Source: Carallia brachiata (Eukaryota; Streptophyta; Magnoliopsida; Malpighiales; Rhizophoraceae). Taken from it: a stretch of 64,000 bases of DNA. The notes beneath the pieces were generated by a model. That model saw nothing but the letters and a program-made list of their open reading frames with translations, made no database searches and was not told the origin of the DNA. This document shows, in pieces, positions 1 through 12,324 of this stretch (position 1 is the stretch's first letter; every line of letters begins with the position of its first letter). Both the position numbers and the translations under genes were made by a program. Location of the stretch: NCBI GenBank assembly GCA_021464245.1, contig JADCRB010000114.1, positions 2,170,001-2,234,000 of the forward strand, given 5' to 3'.

Positions 1-1306
1 AACCTAAACTAGAGCAATTGTCGACAATCCTACTGGCTATTAAAAATCGTTGGGTTTCCTCTTCCTCGTCAATTCTAGTCCCAAGCCAATTGCGCTGTCG
101 CCTTCTTCTTCATCCTCTGTCTTCTTTCACATCAGTGACAACTCTGGCACTGGCCCCAACTTGTTCAAAACAGAATGTTGATTTTGGAGCAACCAATCAA
201 GGAGATTGATCCGTTATTAAAGATTTAAATGAGAATAAGTAGAGTTTTAGGTGAAATGTAGTTTCTTTAGCTAAAGTAGAAGGAAGTACAGAACCACTTT
301 GCATCTAAAGAGCAATTATTTGTTAAAGTGGTAATCACAAGATAGGCATGTGATTTTGTGGGTTTTGGTTCTTTTTTTTTAGCTCCTCAAGTTTAATCAT
401 TTGTCTTTCTTCTCTTTGGGTTTTTTGATTGTGGGTATGTACATGCTAGCACCTGCACACACCCACTTGCCCAATTCCTGAAGGGAAAAATTGGATTTGG
501 TGTGGTTTTTTTTTTTTATTTTTAAATATTGGCTCTGATGTAGCAAAATGGCAAGGAAAGACATTAAAAAAAGTATTAGTCGATGATTATGATGTTGAAG
601 ATATAGATGATGAGAATGCATATTGCATGACTTGCCACACTCGGCAGATAAGTAAAAACAGTAAGGGCCCCTTAATTTGATGGTTATCTAGAGTAGAATA
701 TAGACATTAAACAGATAAGTTTTGATTTGTAATGTAATTGATATTTCTATTTGATTTAATGTCCAATATTAGCCATTGTTTCGAGTTCTTTATTTTTCAG
801 TTAAGGTAATATGAAATCAATGATAAGCTATGCTTAGAACTAGGAAATCTAATGTGATATTCGACCCTATGTGAAAATTGGAATCAATTTCAATAGAGAA
901 TCTAGAGTTTTCATTGAAGGAGGTTGTGGAGGAGGCAAACACTAGATTGCAATTTATGCTACAATTTACTTGTTAAAATAGACAAAAGAGTAGAGTATTG
1001 ATTTTTAATTGGCTGCATTGGAATGAGTTTTATTACCTTCTCATACATGACGATGGAGCATCTGACAATGCTTTTGGATCAATCTCATTTTGATTTGATT
1101 ATTGGTCACACCTTGCAAAATGTTTCAATTTTTTTTTGTGTAAACTGTAATCCAACATCTTATTATTATTCTGAAATACTTGGACATGAACACGATCAAA
1201 AGTGGAAACATAGTCCTTGTGGCTATGGCCTTGCTACTACATACGGTTCTAACTTGGGCATTACTTAACAGCATTGCATTCCTTTGTCTCCTCTGTTTTG
1301 GTTTCC
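1..1306. other. No supported gene; AT-rich sequence
   Basis: Only short open stretches occur on either strand. None shows a family signature, conserved exon pattern or plausible promoter, and I see no terminal repeats. The segment lies downstream (on the minus strand) of the MOCS3-like fragment and could include its old 3' flank. Confidence 0.5.
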
Positions 1307-1330
1307 TTATCTCCCATGGATTGTTGACCA

Positions 1331-1645
1331 TGTAAAACCCAACTTGTGTAATAATTTTACAGCCCTATGTGAATAATTACCTCTTCTACAGACTACATAG
1401 AGGCACGTGCCCGATTCTGAAGCAACCTCTCTATGCTCTTCTGTTGCTTTCAGAGTTGACAAAATCTCATGCAACCTAGCTTCTAAGCTTGAGAGTGGAA
1501 TGTTCAAGGCATTGAGAAGAGAAACAATCTTGAAGTGGTGTGCAAGGTGCACATCAACTAACACATATGCGTCCCCCTTGATAACTTTCTCGTTGAACTC
1601 CTTACTGCTTATTCTAAAATCAGCAAGAAGTAAGTTTAACTTCAT
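1331..1645 (-). pseudogene. Fragment of MOCS3/CNX5-type sulfurtransferase (rhodanese domain)
   Basis: The minus-strand translation reads as the C-terminal rhodanese domain of adenylyltransferase and sulfurtransferase MOCS3 (plant CNX5), which activates and sulfurates MOCS2A for molybdenum-cofactor synthesis and the URM1 protein for tRNA thiolation. Visible landmarks are RISSKEFNEKV at the domain start, a VLVDV strand, IVSLLNALNIPLSSLEARL, and the LYVVCRRGN active-site loop with its cysteine kept. The match stops at HKLGFT, where the usual SAKDI..GGL tail is replaced by WSTIHGR and a stop. The ThiF/UBA-like adenylation domain, more than two thirds of the protein, is missing, and the upstream frame runs into a G-rich repeat. 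Several substitutions at normally conserved sites (H for R/P after VDV) suggest relaxed selection. I read it as a gene fragment, possibly carried by a mobile element. It could instead be one exon of a gene I cannot assemble. Confidence 0.65.
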
Positions 1646-1736
1646 GAGAGCCATTGATGACTTGGAACATATATTTTCTTTTTGTCTTCTGAGTTCCATA
1701 CAAACTGCAGAATTTTTTTTGAAGCATCTTTCGATT

Positions 1737-1890
1737 TGGAATGGGGATGGGGTGGAGACGGGAATCCTCGATCCCTGACGGGAATCCTCGATGGGGATGG
1801 GGATGGAAATGGGGAAGGTGATAAGGTTCAAAACAGGGACGGGGATCAGGGAGGTCATTCCTGCCCTCAGCCCTCTCCGTTGTCATCCTA
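1737..1890. repeat. G-rich GGGGATGG-type low-complexity repeat
   Basis: Repeated GGGGATGGGGATGG and GACGGGAATCCTCGAT units make a strongly strand-asymmetric block. Such blocks are common in the subterminal regions of plant DNA transposons. It abuts the MOCS3-like fragment and extends its open frame artificially (IPIPIPIE on the minus strand). Confidence 0.5.
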
Positions 1891-1939
1891 TGTTTTAAGA
1901 AGACTTATAACTAAGGACATATGGTACATTCTACTGGTG

Positions 1940-2150
1940 ACACGAAATTGAGATTGGACCAAGTTGCACCTAATCGAACCAAAAAAATTGGACTTGTTCT
2001 TCGGTTTGCGGTCCAATCAGTCCAATTCATCGATTTGGTCCTGGTTGGTTGAATCAACGATTTCAAAGGACTAATCAGACCGAACCAAGGTTCGATTTCT
2101 GGTTTAATCAGTCTGACTGATTGGTCGGTTAGTTATGAAAACCATGCTTG
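1940..2150. repeat. GGTTCGATT/CCAATCAG-rich repeat, transposon-end-like
   Basis: Many short direct and inverted copies of TTGGTC, CCAATCAGT and AACCAA cluster here. This is the look of hAT-type subterminal repeats. I could not find terminal inverted repeats plus a target duplication, so no boundaries are claimed. Confidence 0.35.
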
Positions 2151-2160
2151 AAACTGATAG

Positions 2161-4088
2161 GAAAAAAGTTGGTTGTACGATAAATTTTTGTTTGAAAAGT
2201 GTCTCAATGATAGTAAGTCTTCAATTTTAAGTAATAAACTTTAAATTTTAAGTAATAAAAATTTTATTTTTTTTTTGTTATTTAAAATATAACTGTTATA
2301 TTAAAAATTAAAAATTATTAGTATAGAGAGATTCTCTCAGATAAAAAGTCTATCTATTAAGCGTGCCCAAACAAATAATGGCCTTTCCCACCAACTGAGG
2401 CCACCAGAGACCACATCCGAAGCCAAAAGACTTCATTTTGGTGGGTTTGTTTTTTTTTTTAAGAAGATTACAAAGATATGTTTAGTAAGAGATGTAAGAG
2501 ACAAATATTTAATTCAACGCATGAAATATTTTTTTTTTTTTCAAATCTAATGTATCTTTAAGAATTCAACAGTTCAGATCAATGTGTACTCACACTGTAT
2601 CTACAATCATGTGCTCAAAAATTCTTCGTGTTTATTTTTCTAAGAGCAGAAAACAAAAACTTTTGTTCATAGGTATCCCAGAAAAAGAACTAGCTAGGAC
2701 AATCCCATAAAAAGCGGTAAAAAACACCGGCAACTCAAAACAGCAGAAGACGCAATAATTTGAAAAGAGCAGAACTGCCGCAAAAAAGCCCGATAAACAC
2801 CTCCCAGATTATAAAGTTTTGGTGGGTCTTCTTGGTACTCCTTAAAATCCAGGAACCCTTCTCTTTTATAATAGCAAATTACTGATTTTCATCAAGTTGT
2901 CACCATCATATTTTTAGGGTTATGTTCAAATGTATAATGGCTATAATATAAGTATAAATAACATCAAATGCCAAAATGTTGTTTCACCAATTATATTCAA
3001 CATTGAAACAATAATATGGACATATATGTTCAACTTTAAAATAACCGTAAAGATTCTAAAAATTTTTATAAATAATATGCCACTTTTTATACTTTGACAC
3101 GTGTCACCCTGTAACCTTACTCAAAAACAGAAATTATTTGTCTAATATTGTAGGCACTGTAACTTATTAAAAGATTTTTAATATAACTCAGCATTACTCT
3201 CAACTTTACCTATCATTATTGGATTAAAGAAAATTTTAATTAAAATTTAATAACTCTAACTCACCTTCAAGCAATTGAGCTGGTGCAGTCTACGTTATAA
3301 TTAATCCATCTGTTTTCTTTAATGTATAAATACGTTTAAGTCCTTTTATTTCCAGCTCTACATGGAACAATTTTTATTTTTTTCTCTTTTCAATAATTTT
3401 GATTGTGTATGATTACATGAACGCAAAGTCATTAGGATAGAGTCATAAATAGGATGATACAATCTTATTCATCTATTATTATATCACCATTAATGTTCAT
3501 AACAACAAAATAAATATAAGTTATGTTCGTACGTAATTATGATTACATTGATTAGGTATGGTAATCTATAACAATTCATTTCAAAGAGGCCCGATTGAAT
3601 GTGAATAAAACACATGTTTTCTTTCCTTTTTCTCGTGCGGGAAAAGTGATATATGCATGTCTACATAAATGAACTTATCGGTTGAAGATTTAAAATAATA
3701 CATAAATCTTATTATAAATTTTTAGTAATTTATAAACACTTTAATTTTAAAATAAATCACTACTGCTACTCCAAAATTTTATTCTGCATTTCAATTTTAA
3801 GATACTCTCAAAAGATACTTGCGTAATTATTTTGAACTGTTTTATAATGGAACTTTTCTGACAATTATTGAATCCAATCTCACAATTGTTGAATCCAATG
3901 GCACTGGGTCCTTGATTTGGTAATAAAACTTTGCATGCAGGGCAATCTCAAAACCTTTAAAAAGTAAAGAGAGCAAAGGGGCTTTTCCAAAGAAGGGCCC
4001 CACCCCCCAACTTTTCCACTGGAAAAAGAAAAGGACCCTGGAAGGAACAAGAACAAACAATGGCCCCTTGGCCCCTTGCTTTCACTTT

Positions 4089-4090
<2 letters not shown>
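2161..4090. other. AT-rich intergenic region upstream of the LBD gene
   Basis: No coding signature on either strand. It contains poly-T/poly-A runs and should hold the LBD promoter near its right end. No TATA box could be chosen with confidence. Confidence 0.5.

Positions 4091-4091
<1 letters not shown>

Positions 4092-4121
<30 letters not shown>
4092..4121. repeat. (CT)n microsatellite in the LBD 5' leader
   Basis: About 15 CT dinucleotides lie 65 nt before the LBD start codon. CT/GA runs in plant 5' leaders are potential binding sites for BBR/BPC GAGA-binding factors; that role here is inference. Confidence 0.8.
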
Positions 4122-4128
<7 letters not shown>

Positions 4129-4186
4129 TTCTCTGAATCTATAGTTAAATAGGGAGGGAGAAGTATTTTGGTCAGACAGACCCACC

Positions 4187-5497
4187 ATGAAAATGAGCTG
4201 CAACGGCTGCAGAATCCTACGGAAAGCATGCTGCAGCGACTGCGCCATTAGACCATGTCTTCAGTGGATCAAGTCGCCTGAGTCTCAGTCTAATGCCACT
4301 CTCTTCTTGGCCAAGTTTTATGGCCGCGCTGGCCTCGTCAACCTCATTGAAGCTGGCCCCCCACACCTCCGCCCTGGTATGCATGCATGCATGTCATCAC
4401 CCATTAATCATTCTCCTTCATTCATGGTGCTAATTAAATTGCCAATAGTTCATCCATCCATTCAATTCGTCCATCAATTTTATTTTGCATTACAATTAAG
4501 CCCCCTTAATTTTTTTTTTTTTAGGATATTTTCCCTGAAGGCCTGAGATCGATGCCCAAGGCAGACCAAAAAAACCTTTCGCATTATCTCAATTTATCTT
4601 GTACTTTTAACACAATTTGTTAGAAGACTCTTATTTTTTTTTTTTTTTTTTATTTTTTGAGATAGTTAGAAGACTCTTATTAGAAGACCTTGTTTCTTTG
4701 TTCTATAATTAGTGTTAATGACTCAGATCTCCTTTCTTAATTTTAGCGAAATAATGGCATTATTTCAATTTTATTTTTCACCTATAGGACAAGATGAGAG
4801 AGAATTGGTGACATACAAAAGAATTTTCAAGGAGTTAATTATAATTTCATTTAGTATTTTTTACTTTTATTGTTTCGTGCAATTTCTTTTTTTTTTTTTT
4901 TTTAATCCAAGTTTCGTGCAAATTTCTCTTGTATTTTCGGCTGCAGCTCTTTTTAGGTCATTGTTATATGAGGCCTGCGGAAGGATTGTGAGCCCAGTCC
5001 ATGGATCAGTCGGCTTGCTTTGGTCAGGAAACTGGGCCTACTGCCAAGCTGCTGTTGATGCCGTGCTCAGAGGAGCGCCAATCGAGCCGCTGCCTTCTCC
5101 TCCGGGTGGACCAACGCCACACTTGATTTCTCCTCTCGAAACCTGCGACATCCGCCACGTGGGCAAGATCCCCAGCTGGGCCGATCTCAATAGGATCCAG
5201 AACCTGGACCGGTTCAACTGGTCCAATTTGCAAAACGGGCCAATAAATAATGTCCATGCTATGGTTAACCCGGGGAAGTTGTGCTTTGAATCCATTCCCA
5301 GTCACCACCAGTGGCAGGGTCAGGCGGGCAATGGGGATAGCAATATGGAGGATGATAGCATGTTCTCCGTTGAAACAGTAGAGGGTTCTCTGGTGAACCG
5401 GGCCGAACCCGACCGGGGTTCGCAATACATAGGCCGTGTTGATGATCAGGATGATGATCATGAGGTTGGGTTGGACCTGACGCTGAGGTTGGTTTAA
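4187..5497 (+). CDS. Class II LOB-domain transcription factor (LBD40/42-like)
   Basis: Two exons, 4187-4376 and 4947-5497, joined by a GT-AG phase-1 intron of 570 nt, give 246 residues. The LOB domain starts at residue 3 with the zinc-binding CX2CX6CX3C block (Cys5, Cys8, Cys15, Cys19), followed by [26 protein letters not shown], the GAS block, which crosses into exon 2 as [17 protein letters not shown] and [27 protein letters not shown]. The leucine-zipper-like coiled coil of class I LBDs is absent. KSPESQ and FYGRAGL..LI point to the LBD40/41/42 branch, not LBD37-39. The C terminus ends GLDLTLRLV, an LxLxL motif of the EAR repressor type. It is expected to be a nuclear DNA-binding regulator; class II members are linked to nitrogen and anthocyanin responses, but this branch is poorly characterised. 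The intron position between RP and A(L/I)FRSLL is the usual one for the family. The intron carries a small retroposition scar at 4619-4681. Confidence 0.93.
4619..4681 (-). mobile_element. Nearly tail-only retroposition scar in LBD intron
   Basis: The 17-bp sequence GTTAGAAGACTCTTATT occurs at 4619-4635 and again at 4665-4681. Between them lie 29 nt, a run of T ending in ATTTTTTGAGATA. Read on the minus strand this is a few bases followed by poly(A), as expected for an extremely 5'-truncated LINE or SINE insertion with its target-site duplication. Confidence 0.7.
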
Positions 5498-7035
5498 ATG
5501 TAGTGCTTAAAAGGAGTGGGTTGGGTCATTTGAATGCAAATGTCTAGTCATGCAGTTTTGAAGTCACGAGAATATACATTGAGCCAGCCCAGCCTATAAT
5601 GCCTATATGTTACCATTCTGTTTCCTTTAAGAATAATAATAAAAAATAAGATAAGACATAAATGAAAACAAAAATTAATAGTTTAACTTACTTAATTTCA
5701 AAATAACTATAAATTTATGTAAGTAATTGGGTAATAGAATTCAAGAAAAAATTAAAACAGATAAATTATTAGACACTATTCACTATATGAGAGATTATAA
5801 TTATTTTAAAATTATTTAAATAAAGTCATTTACTCTTATTCAATAAAAAAAAAAAAGGGGCCAAAGCAGAGCTAGAAAAAACATAAACAGTAAGTTGCAT
5901 TACATATTTGTGTGTTTAACAACACACATATCTTGAATTCTCTTGGGAGCATGATATACATAGTCATAATGTTTTTATTGATACAAAATATAGACTTCTT
6001 CGCCGTAGAAATCGGGAAGCAAATTTTGTTATGAACATGACCAACTTGAAGCCAATTATATAAAGTGACTATACAGTTTATTCGATAATATTTAATAATT
6101 TAATTTCTTTTTAAAATTCAATTATATAATAATTTATATTACTTTAATAATTCTACTTTAATTTTATATAATAAATCCTACCTGCTACTTTTCTTTAAGA
6201 GCATCACAACAATATCATTATGCCTTCACCCTCAATGACGTCTACTTATCCCTCCAAATCACAAATCAAACGATGTGACGGGGGCGCAAAAAAAGTATTT
6301 ATCAAAAAAATTCACCCCAGTTGTCAAGTTGTGGGCACAATGTAGAGGGTTTGCTTTGACATAGATCAGATATTTATGTAGGTCCGGTGATTAATTAAAC
6401 ATTTGTTTATGTATTATTGATGATAATATAAAATAATACTTTTTGTAAATTTGCATTTATTCAGTGTCACCTCCCTTGTATAATGTTAAATATGCCCAAG
6501 CCTGTCAATATCTGTTATTGTTACAACATAGAAACATGAATTTTTCACCTTGTTAGTATCCGGTCCAATGTACGGACCGGGTAAATAGACAGAAAAAACT
6601 AACCGGATGGTTACACAATATAATTAATTTATTGAATTGTGTAACCAAATAATTATAAATTATAATAAAAAATTGATACCCTGTCAATACAATTTTATTA
6701 AAATTTTGTTACCAAAAATCATCATTTGGTTGCATAATCTAATTAGTTGATTATATTGTATCTAGCTCTTGTCCGGTTTTTTTCCCTCCGTGTATGTTCG
6801 ACCTTAGCATTCCCTTGCAAATCATGTTCTCATTAATGAATTCAGTCTATTAAATAAATGGGCTCGGTTTTAGAGCTACACTATGCAACTGTGCTCATAC
6901 TAACAAAGTACAACTAACTATTAATTTTGTGTAATTATATTTATAAAATATGAAAAAAATAAAATTAAAAATTTTAAATTAGATGAGTGTTACTTTAAAA
7001 TTTAAAAGTGTAGATCTCATATGATATGTGCTAAA
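5498..7035. other. Intergenic, LBD 3' flank and AT-rich sequence
   Basis: It holds the presumed LBD 3' UTR and then AT-rich sequence with no coding signal. Around 6560-6780 there are loosely inverted CCGGATGGTTACACAATATAA / CAATATAATCAACTAATTAG stretches that may be an old MITE, but the ends are unclear. Confidence 0.45.
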
Positions 7036-7039
7036 AAAA

Positions 7040-7632
7040 TAAAATTTTTTAACCTTAAAAATTTTTTTTCCTAAAAAAAGAATTCATACACAAATTATCA
7101 ATGTGATTATATTTTATTAATAATAAATTATATTTTTACTCATACATAAGATACATAAGATTGCACTGTGCACCGCACAACTTTTTCTTTAAATATATAT
7201 AGATAATATAGTCTATAGTTTTTTGATACAGGCGTACATGGAGAAGGCCCTCACCAATTATCATCGACTGCTACATTGCTACTTGTAACAAATGAACAAG
7301 AATAATAAAGACTAATATTAATTATGACCAGAATCCATAAAAATTTTTTAACCTTAAAAATTTTTTTTCCTAAAAAAAGAATTCATACACAAATTATCAA
7401 TGTGATTATATTTTATTAATAACTAAATTATATTTTCACTCATACATAAGATTGTACTGTGCACCGCACAACTTTTTCTTTAAATATATATAGATAATAT
7501 AGTCTATAGTTTTTTGATACAGGCGTACGTGGAGCAGCCCCTCACCAATTATCATCGACTGCTACATTGCTACTTGTAGCAAATGAACAAGAATAATAAA
7601 GACTAATATTAATTATGACCAGAATCCATATA
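7040..7632. repeat. Two-copy tandem duplication, unit about 299 bp
   Basis: The block from the AACCTTAAAAATTTTTTTTC motif to AATTATGACCAGAATCCATA is present twice head to tail (about 7040-7338 and 7339-7632). The copies differ by a few substitutions and by a short indel near CATACATAAGA. No coding potential. Confidence 0.85.
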
Positions 7633-8684
7633 GTAGTTAAACTATTTTTTTTTTATGATACAACGGTCTCAATTACGATATATTTACTGCATGTCTATGA
7701 AGTTCTTAGTTATATGTGCCTATAAAATATTTTGATAGTTAATACTTGAACTTGCAAGCTGTTGGCTCACTTTATCAGATTCAATCTGCCCTAAAGCCTC
7801 GTCATTTGCATTTTGTTGCCAATTTTAGGCTTCATTAATCGAGGTAATTGTGAAAAAAAAAAAGAAATTAAAGTGAAGATGGATGGCACTTGGCAGCCAG
7901 GTTATTGCACGTAGAGAAGATGCTTTGTAAGCAAGCAGACAGCTGCTCCGCATGCATGGGGCCTTGAATTTTGTGAGATTCTGACTTCCAAACTTCATTG
8001 CATTTATTTATATTGGCTTTTCATGATGCCAAGCAACTTCATATTTTCGCTTAGATCAAATAATGTGAAGGATAACAAATAAAAAAAAAAAAAAGCCAAG
8101 GAAAGGCCAAAATGAATTGAATTTTTATGAAGATTTTTTTTAAAAAAAAATTAATTAAAGAACGAATTGATTACTTAAATAATTTATGTAAACTCAAGGG
8201 GTAGTAATAACATTTTGGATGTAAAGTGAAATTAAAGGTTTTCTAAAGGAATAAATAAACGAATAAGTTTAAGATGCACATGCAGCATGAGATGGCATTT
8301 GAGGGCACTTTTTATTGATTGAACGTACAATTCAATGCAATCGTCGTGGTGTAATCTGACGAATTCGCCAGATGGTATATATACAGGCATGTGAGTGTTA
8401 ATTTTAACTTTTCCACCTATTTTGCACGGAGAAAAAAAATCATATTTCAATTTGTGTGTGTCATCTTTAGATAAGGATTATACTTTTTTCTTTATCTGTA
8501 ATAGAGAAAATAACTCATCATTAAAAGAAAAAACAAGTAAACGAGAATATTTGAGTTCGAAGCCTATATTCCTCAGCATTTGCCCCTTTTTGGATTTTTT
8601 GGTTAAAGTAAAAGGCATAGTCCACCGGATTGAAAGGAACTCTAGACAGCCATCAACCGAGGCCAAGAAATCCCTTTTTTTGTC
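7633..8684. other. Intergenic, no gene seen
   Basis: AT-rich sequence with homopolymer runs near 7850, 8080 and 8140. The open stretches on both strands at 8232-8742 have no recognisable domain. Confidence 0.45.
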
Positions 8685-8867
8685 TTACTGTAACTTTGGA
8701 TCCTTGAAGATGTGCAAACCAAAAGCCAAAGAGAATGCATGATTTGTCATCGGATCTGTCACTTCATTTCCTTTCCTATAAACAAGAGAAATTTGAACAT
8801 CCCACCGCTTCCTGAGAAGCTCCCTGAAACCCCTTATCAGATTAGCTTGGGGTGGGTTTGCGGGCAA
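8685..8867 (-). pseudogene. LINE-type RNase H C-terminal fragment
   Basis: The minus-strand frame contains NLIRGFRELLRKRWDVQISL, then VYRKGNEVTDPMTNHAFSLA. This is the last third of the RNase H-like (RVT_3) domain found at the end of plant non-LTR retrotransposon polyproteins, where the motif is normally VYREGN.VAD.LAN. The active-site-type Asp before (L)AN is present as VTD, but everything upstream is gone. Confidence 0.7.
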
Positions 8868-11667
8868 GAGTTATACTAATTTTCTTTATATGGTTTCCAA
8901 TTTTATTGCATGTTCTGAAGGGCCAATAATGCTATAGTCCATTTGTTACTAAGTTTTTTCTCAAACGGCCAGGTAAGAGGCCTGGAATGAAAACCAAATT
9001 CTTGGTCCAACTAGAACCATAATTTGCCATATTCCAAGTCAATCAGGTCCACATTCTCCATAAGATAAAATAATAAAAAAACTCACTGGAAAATCTTTGC
9101 CGCTCTTCAGAATCCTGTCCGGATCGGTTCAGATTAGTCAATTCATTAAACTGAATACTGGACGGTTTTAGACCAAGAAAAAAGAAAAATAATAAAAAAA
9201 ACAAAAAGATTAGGCTGAATATATCGGGCTATTAAAGTTTCACACCCAAATCTGAAGGTTTCAACTGAAGCTATCTACCCTACTATGTGGGTGGGCGTTA
9301 GCACAAATAGTGGGGACATAACCCTCACCACCCCATGCTTGGAAGTATGGGCTCCCAGTTAGATGGGCGAATGACCAAAATGAATGGTACTACTATAATT
9401 GCTAATGTGGGTTGGGTGGCCACAGTTACATTGCAATCCATGCAAAACACATCTTAGGTTGCTTGTGTTGGATTTAAAATGATCTGATACCATTATGTTG
9501 AAGATACAAAGATAACTATAATCCAAAGGTTAAGTGAATTTCCCACATCATTGATAGAAAATTACCAAATTATGTATTTATACAATAATAAATAACTTGG
9601 ACTCTAAAAACTCTAAATAGTCACTTTGATATACTGAATACATTAAACCTAAACACATTGAGAAACTCATTCATGATCTTCACTTAATGATTTCACAAAA
9701 ACTTAAAATACTTTAATTTATGTTTACCTTTCAACAGGACGCCGTTGAATCCCCTTGCGATGTGTACATTGTGGTACACAGAGAAGAAAGAGTTTTATAC
9801 ATATTTTCCCCTTCTATATAATTTAAGGCATAATTCATGGAGAGTCTTAGGTTTCCCCTTATTTATATGCTATGATTATGCTCAGGAAGATGTGACTGCC
9901 AATCTGAACGGCTTGAAGGTTCTAAGTTCTAACAACAACCTACACTCATCAAAGAATCAAACATAACTTCCAATACTATGTGGTTTGCAATCACCATAAA
10001 TCAAGAATGTGATGCCATTAGAACGTTCTTTCCACAGCGTGGAAGCTTGTCATTCATGTACTCTATTGATTTTATAGGAACAGGTTTCTATAAATTGATA
10101 GTCCACTTGCCACGTACATAATTACTGCAGAGTTGGGTTGATTCTGAACCAGTTGCAAAACTTCCTCCAAACAGCCAAGACAACCCCTGCACAAGTTGCC
10201 TATCAAAAACATAGCATCTCGTGTCAAAATCATGTACTCCTACAAGCCAAAAAAGATAGGGGGAAAACTTAATTAGTGGCTTTCGCTTATTAGGGTACAA
10301 GTTGGTGTCGGATGGATAGTTGAATTCAAGAAAGAAACAAAAGAGTTGTTAAATATCGTTAGATAAGTTATGTGTTCACTTATTATCTTAAGAGTAAGCT
10401 AAATAATAAAACTAGAAAAAGCCCAACAATTACGATGAAATATGCACTCCTTGAGCATTAAAAGACTAGCAACTAACCAGTTCTATATATTAATCCATAT
10501 GAGGTGATATACACATTTAGATTATGGCATGATAAAGAAAATGATAGTTGGATATGCATAACAATCATCTAACAACGAACAGCTACACCCATTTATTTCC
10601 GTGATGTAGAACTTATCTGTTGAAGGCCTGAAAGAAACAAACCAACTAATCAATCAATCTTGGAGTCCACCACTTCAAAGCTTAGGCTTTGGGATTGATT
10701 ATTCTCAACTGAATTTTGGAAAAACCGGAACTTAAATTAGCGTTGACTTGGTCACATTCTTTTTTAGCATTTGATTTGATGCTAATGATAATAATCCACA
10801 ACATTTGCTTTCCATTACAAGTCGGTAACAGCTCATAGTTAGCAGTAAGTGCGAATGAAATTATGTGAAATAGGCACACAATTGCAATTATTTTATTAAG
10901 CAAGTGCAGGTTGCACTGATTGGTCGTGCTAGCAACTTGATGCAAGCTAGAAGGAGGTTAATCATTATATCTAAAAAAAAAAAAATCGTCCGTTTTGTTA
11001 ATAGATATAAAGAGCTATTCTGAGTTGGTTGATTGGAAGATGAAGTTCATTCAAAACAAAAAAAAAAAAAAAAAAAACAAGAAGATATAGTTCCTTTAAT
11101 TATGATATATCAGTTCTGTTGACTCAATATATACATCGAAAATGCTTCAGTATCAAGTCACCCTTATAACCTCAATGCTTAGATCTATACTTCATAAAAT
11201 CTACAAATAAATTCTAACCATTCTAAAAAATGAAGCTTTGAAACTAAAATGCTAACTATGGTTTTATGTTATTTATTCGTCCTAAATCAATGAAGTACTT
11301 ATAGAATCTCAAATCTTTCTTAACGCGAAGAAATTTTTTTATATATTTAAGTTGATTAGAGATTCGATTGGCTTCTTCCCTACCTTCAATCAGTCTATAA
11401 TGGAACTAGAGTATTATTGATCAGTCCTTCTTATCTTAGATTAAACTGAATGTACTGAACTTGAAACACTAGTCCCTTATTCTAATTTTAATCCGAACTA
11501 ATTAATTAAAAAAAAATAGTGCGCCGAAGAAAGACAACAGGGCAGGTGCAAAAATTGACGCTTGAATTGGCAAATCGACACTAATTAATGCGACACGTGA
11601 ATCCAACTCAATTTTGAGTCTGCGTACGTGTGACGCCGTCCTGCTTTTACTTGGTATATGTGGTCAA
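8868..11667. other. Gene-poor intergenic region
   Basis: No gene can be assembled. One minus-strand stretch around 10088-10240 follows a CTTGTAG acceptor-like site and reads LIGNLCRGCLGCLEEVLQLV, which looks exon-like, but I do not recognise the protein. A TCTGATACCAT motif at 9481-9494 is of a kind often seen near plant LTR retrotransposon borders; no paired LTR was found. Poly(A) runs occur at 10972 and 11060. Confidence 0.4.
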
Positions 11668-11932
11668 CTAGGATGTACGGACACGGACACGGGACACGGA
11701 CACGACACGACACGGATACGGGGACACGGAAATTTAAAAAAAATTAAGACACGGACACGGCGTAGACACGGTTATAAAATATATTAAATATTATATATAT
11801 ATATATAATTTAAATATTTTTAATAAATTTAAAATTTTTTTCTACGTATAGTACATAATAATAATTATGATAATATTTTATTATGTAACTTGTATTTTAT
11901 TCATAATTCTTTTAAAAAATACTATATATGTG

Positions 11933-11973
<41 letters not shown>

Positions 11974-12324
11974 ACATAATAAAATATTTAAGCAAATAAT
12001 ATATATGTGTGTATAGTATATTAATTAAAATATCAAATACATATAAAAGTATTTGACACGTTATTTAAGAAAATAATATATATGTGTATAATATACTAAT
12101 TAAAATATTAAATACATATAAAGTATCTGACACGTGTATTAGAAGTGTCCGACACGTGAATTGGAAGTGTCCGACACGCGTGTCCGAATTTTTTTTTTTA
12201 ATTTTTTTGTTGGACACGTTTCGAAGTGTCCGACACGTGTCCGAAGAGTGTCAGGTGAGTGTCGTGTCCGACACGTGTATCTGACACGGACACTCACTAT
12301 TTTAAAAGTGTCCGTGTATCCTAG
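11668..12324. mobile_element. Non-autonomous hAT-type element (657 bp)
   Basis: The 8-bp target duplication GTGGTCAA flanks it exactly (11660-11667 and 12325-12332). The terminal inverted repeats are CTAGGATGTACGGACAC at the left and the complement of GTGTCCGTGTATCCTAG at the right, 17 bp with two mismatches. Subterminal regions are packed with GGACACGG at the left and GTGTCCGACACGTG at the right. The middle is AT-rich with a (TA)n run near 11940-11968. The 8-bp duplication and subterminal repeats fit the hAT superfamily. No transposase is encoded; the short open frames come from the repeats. Confidence 0.85.

Noticed and set aside
4712..4946. Plus-strand open frame upstream of LBD exon 2
   Set aside because: It lies in the intron, is T-rich, and the LOB domain requires splicing from 4376 to 4947.
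5024..5461. Minus-strand open frame of 145 codons
   Set aside because: Shadow of LBD exon 2 with no domain signature.
9470..9740. Possible LTR suggested by a TCTGATACCAT motif
   Set aside because: No second copy of the sequence, no primer-binding site and no gag/pol nearby.
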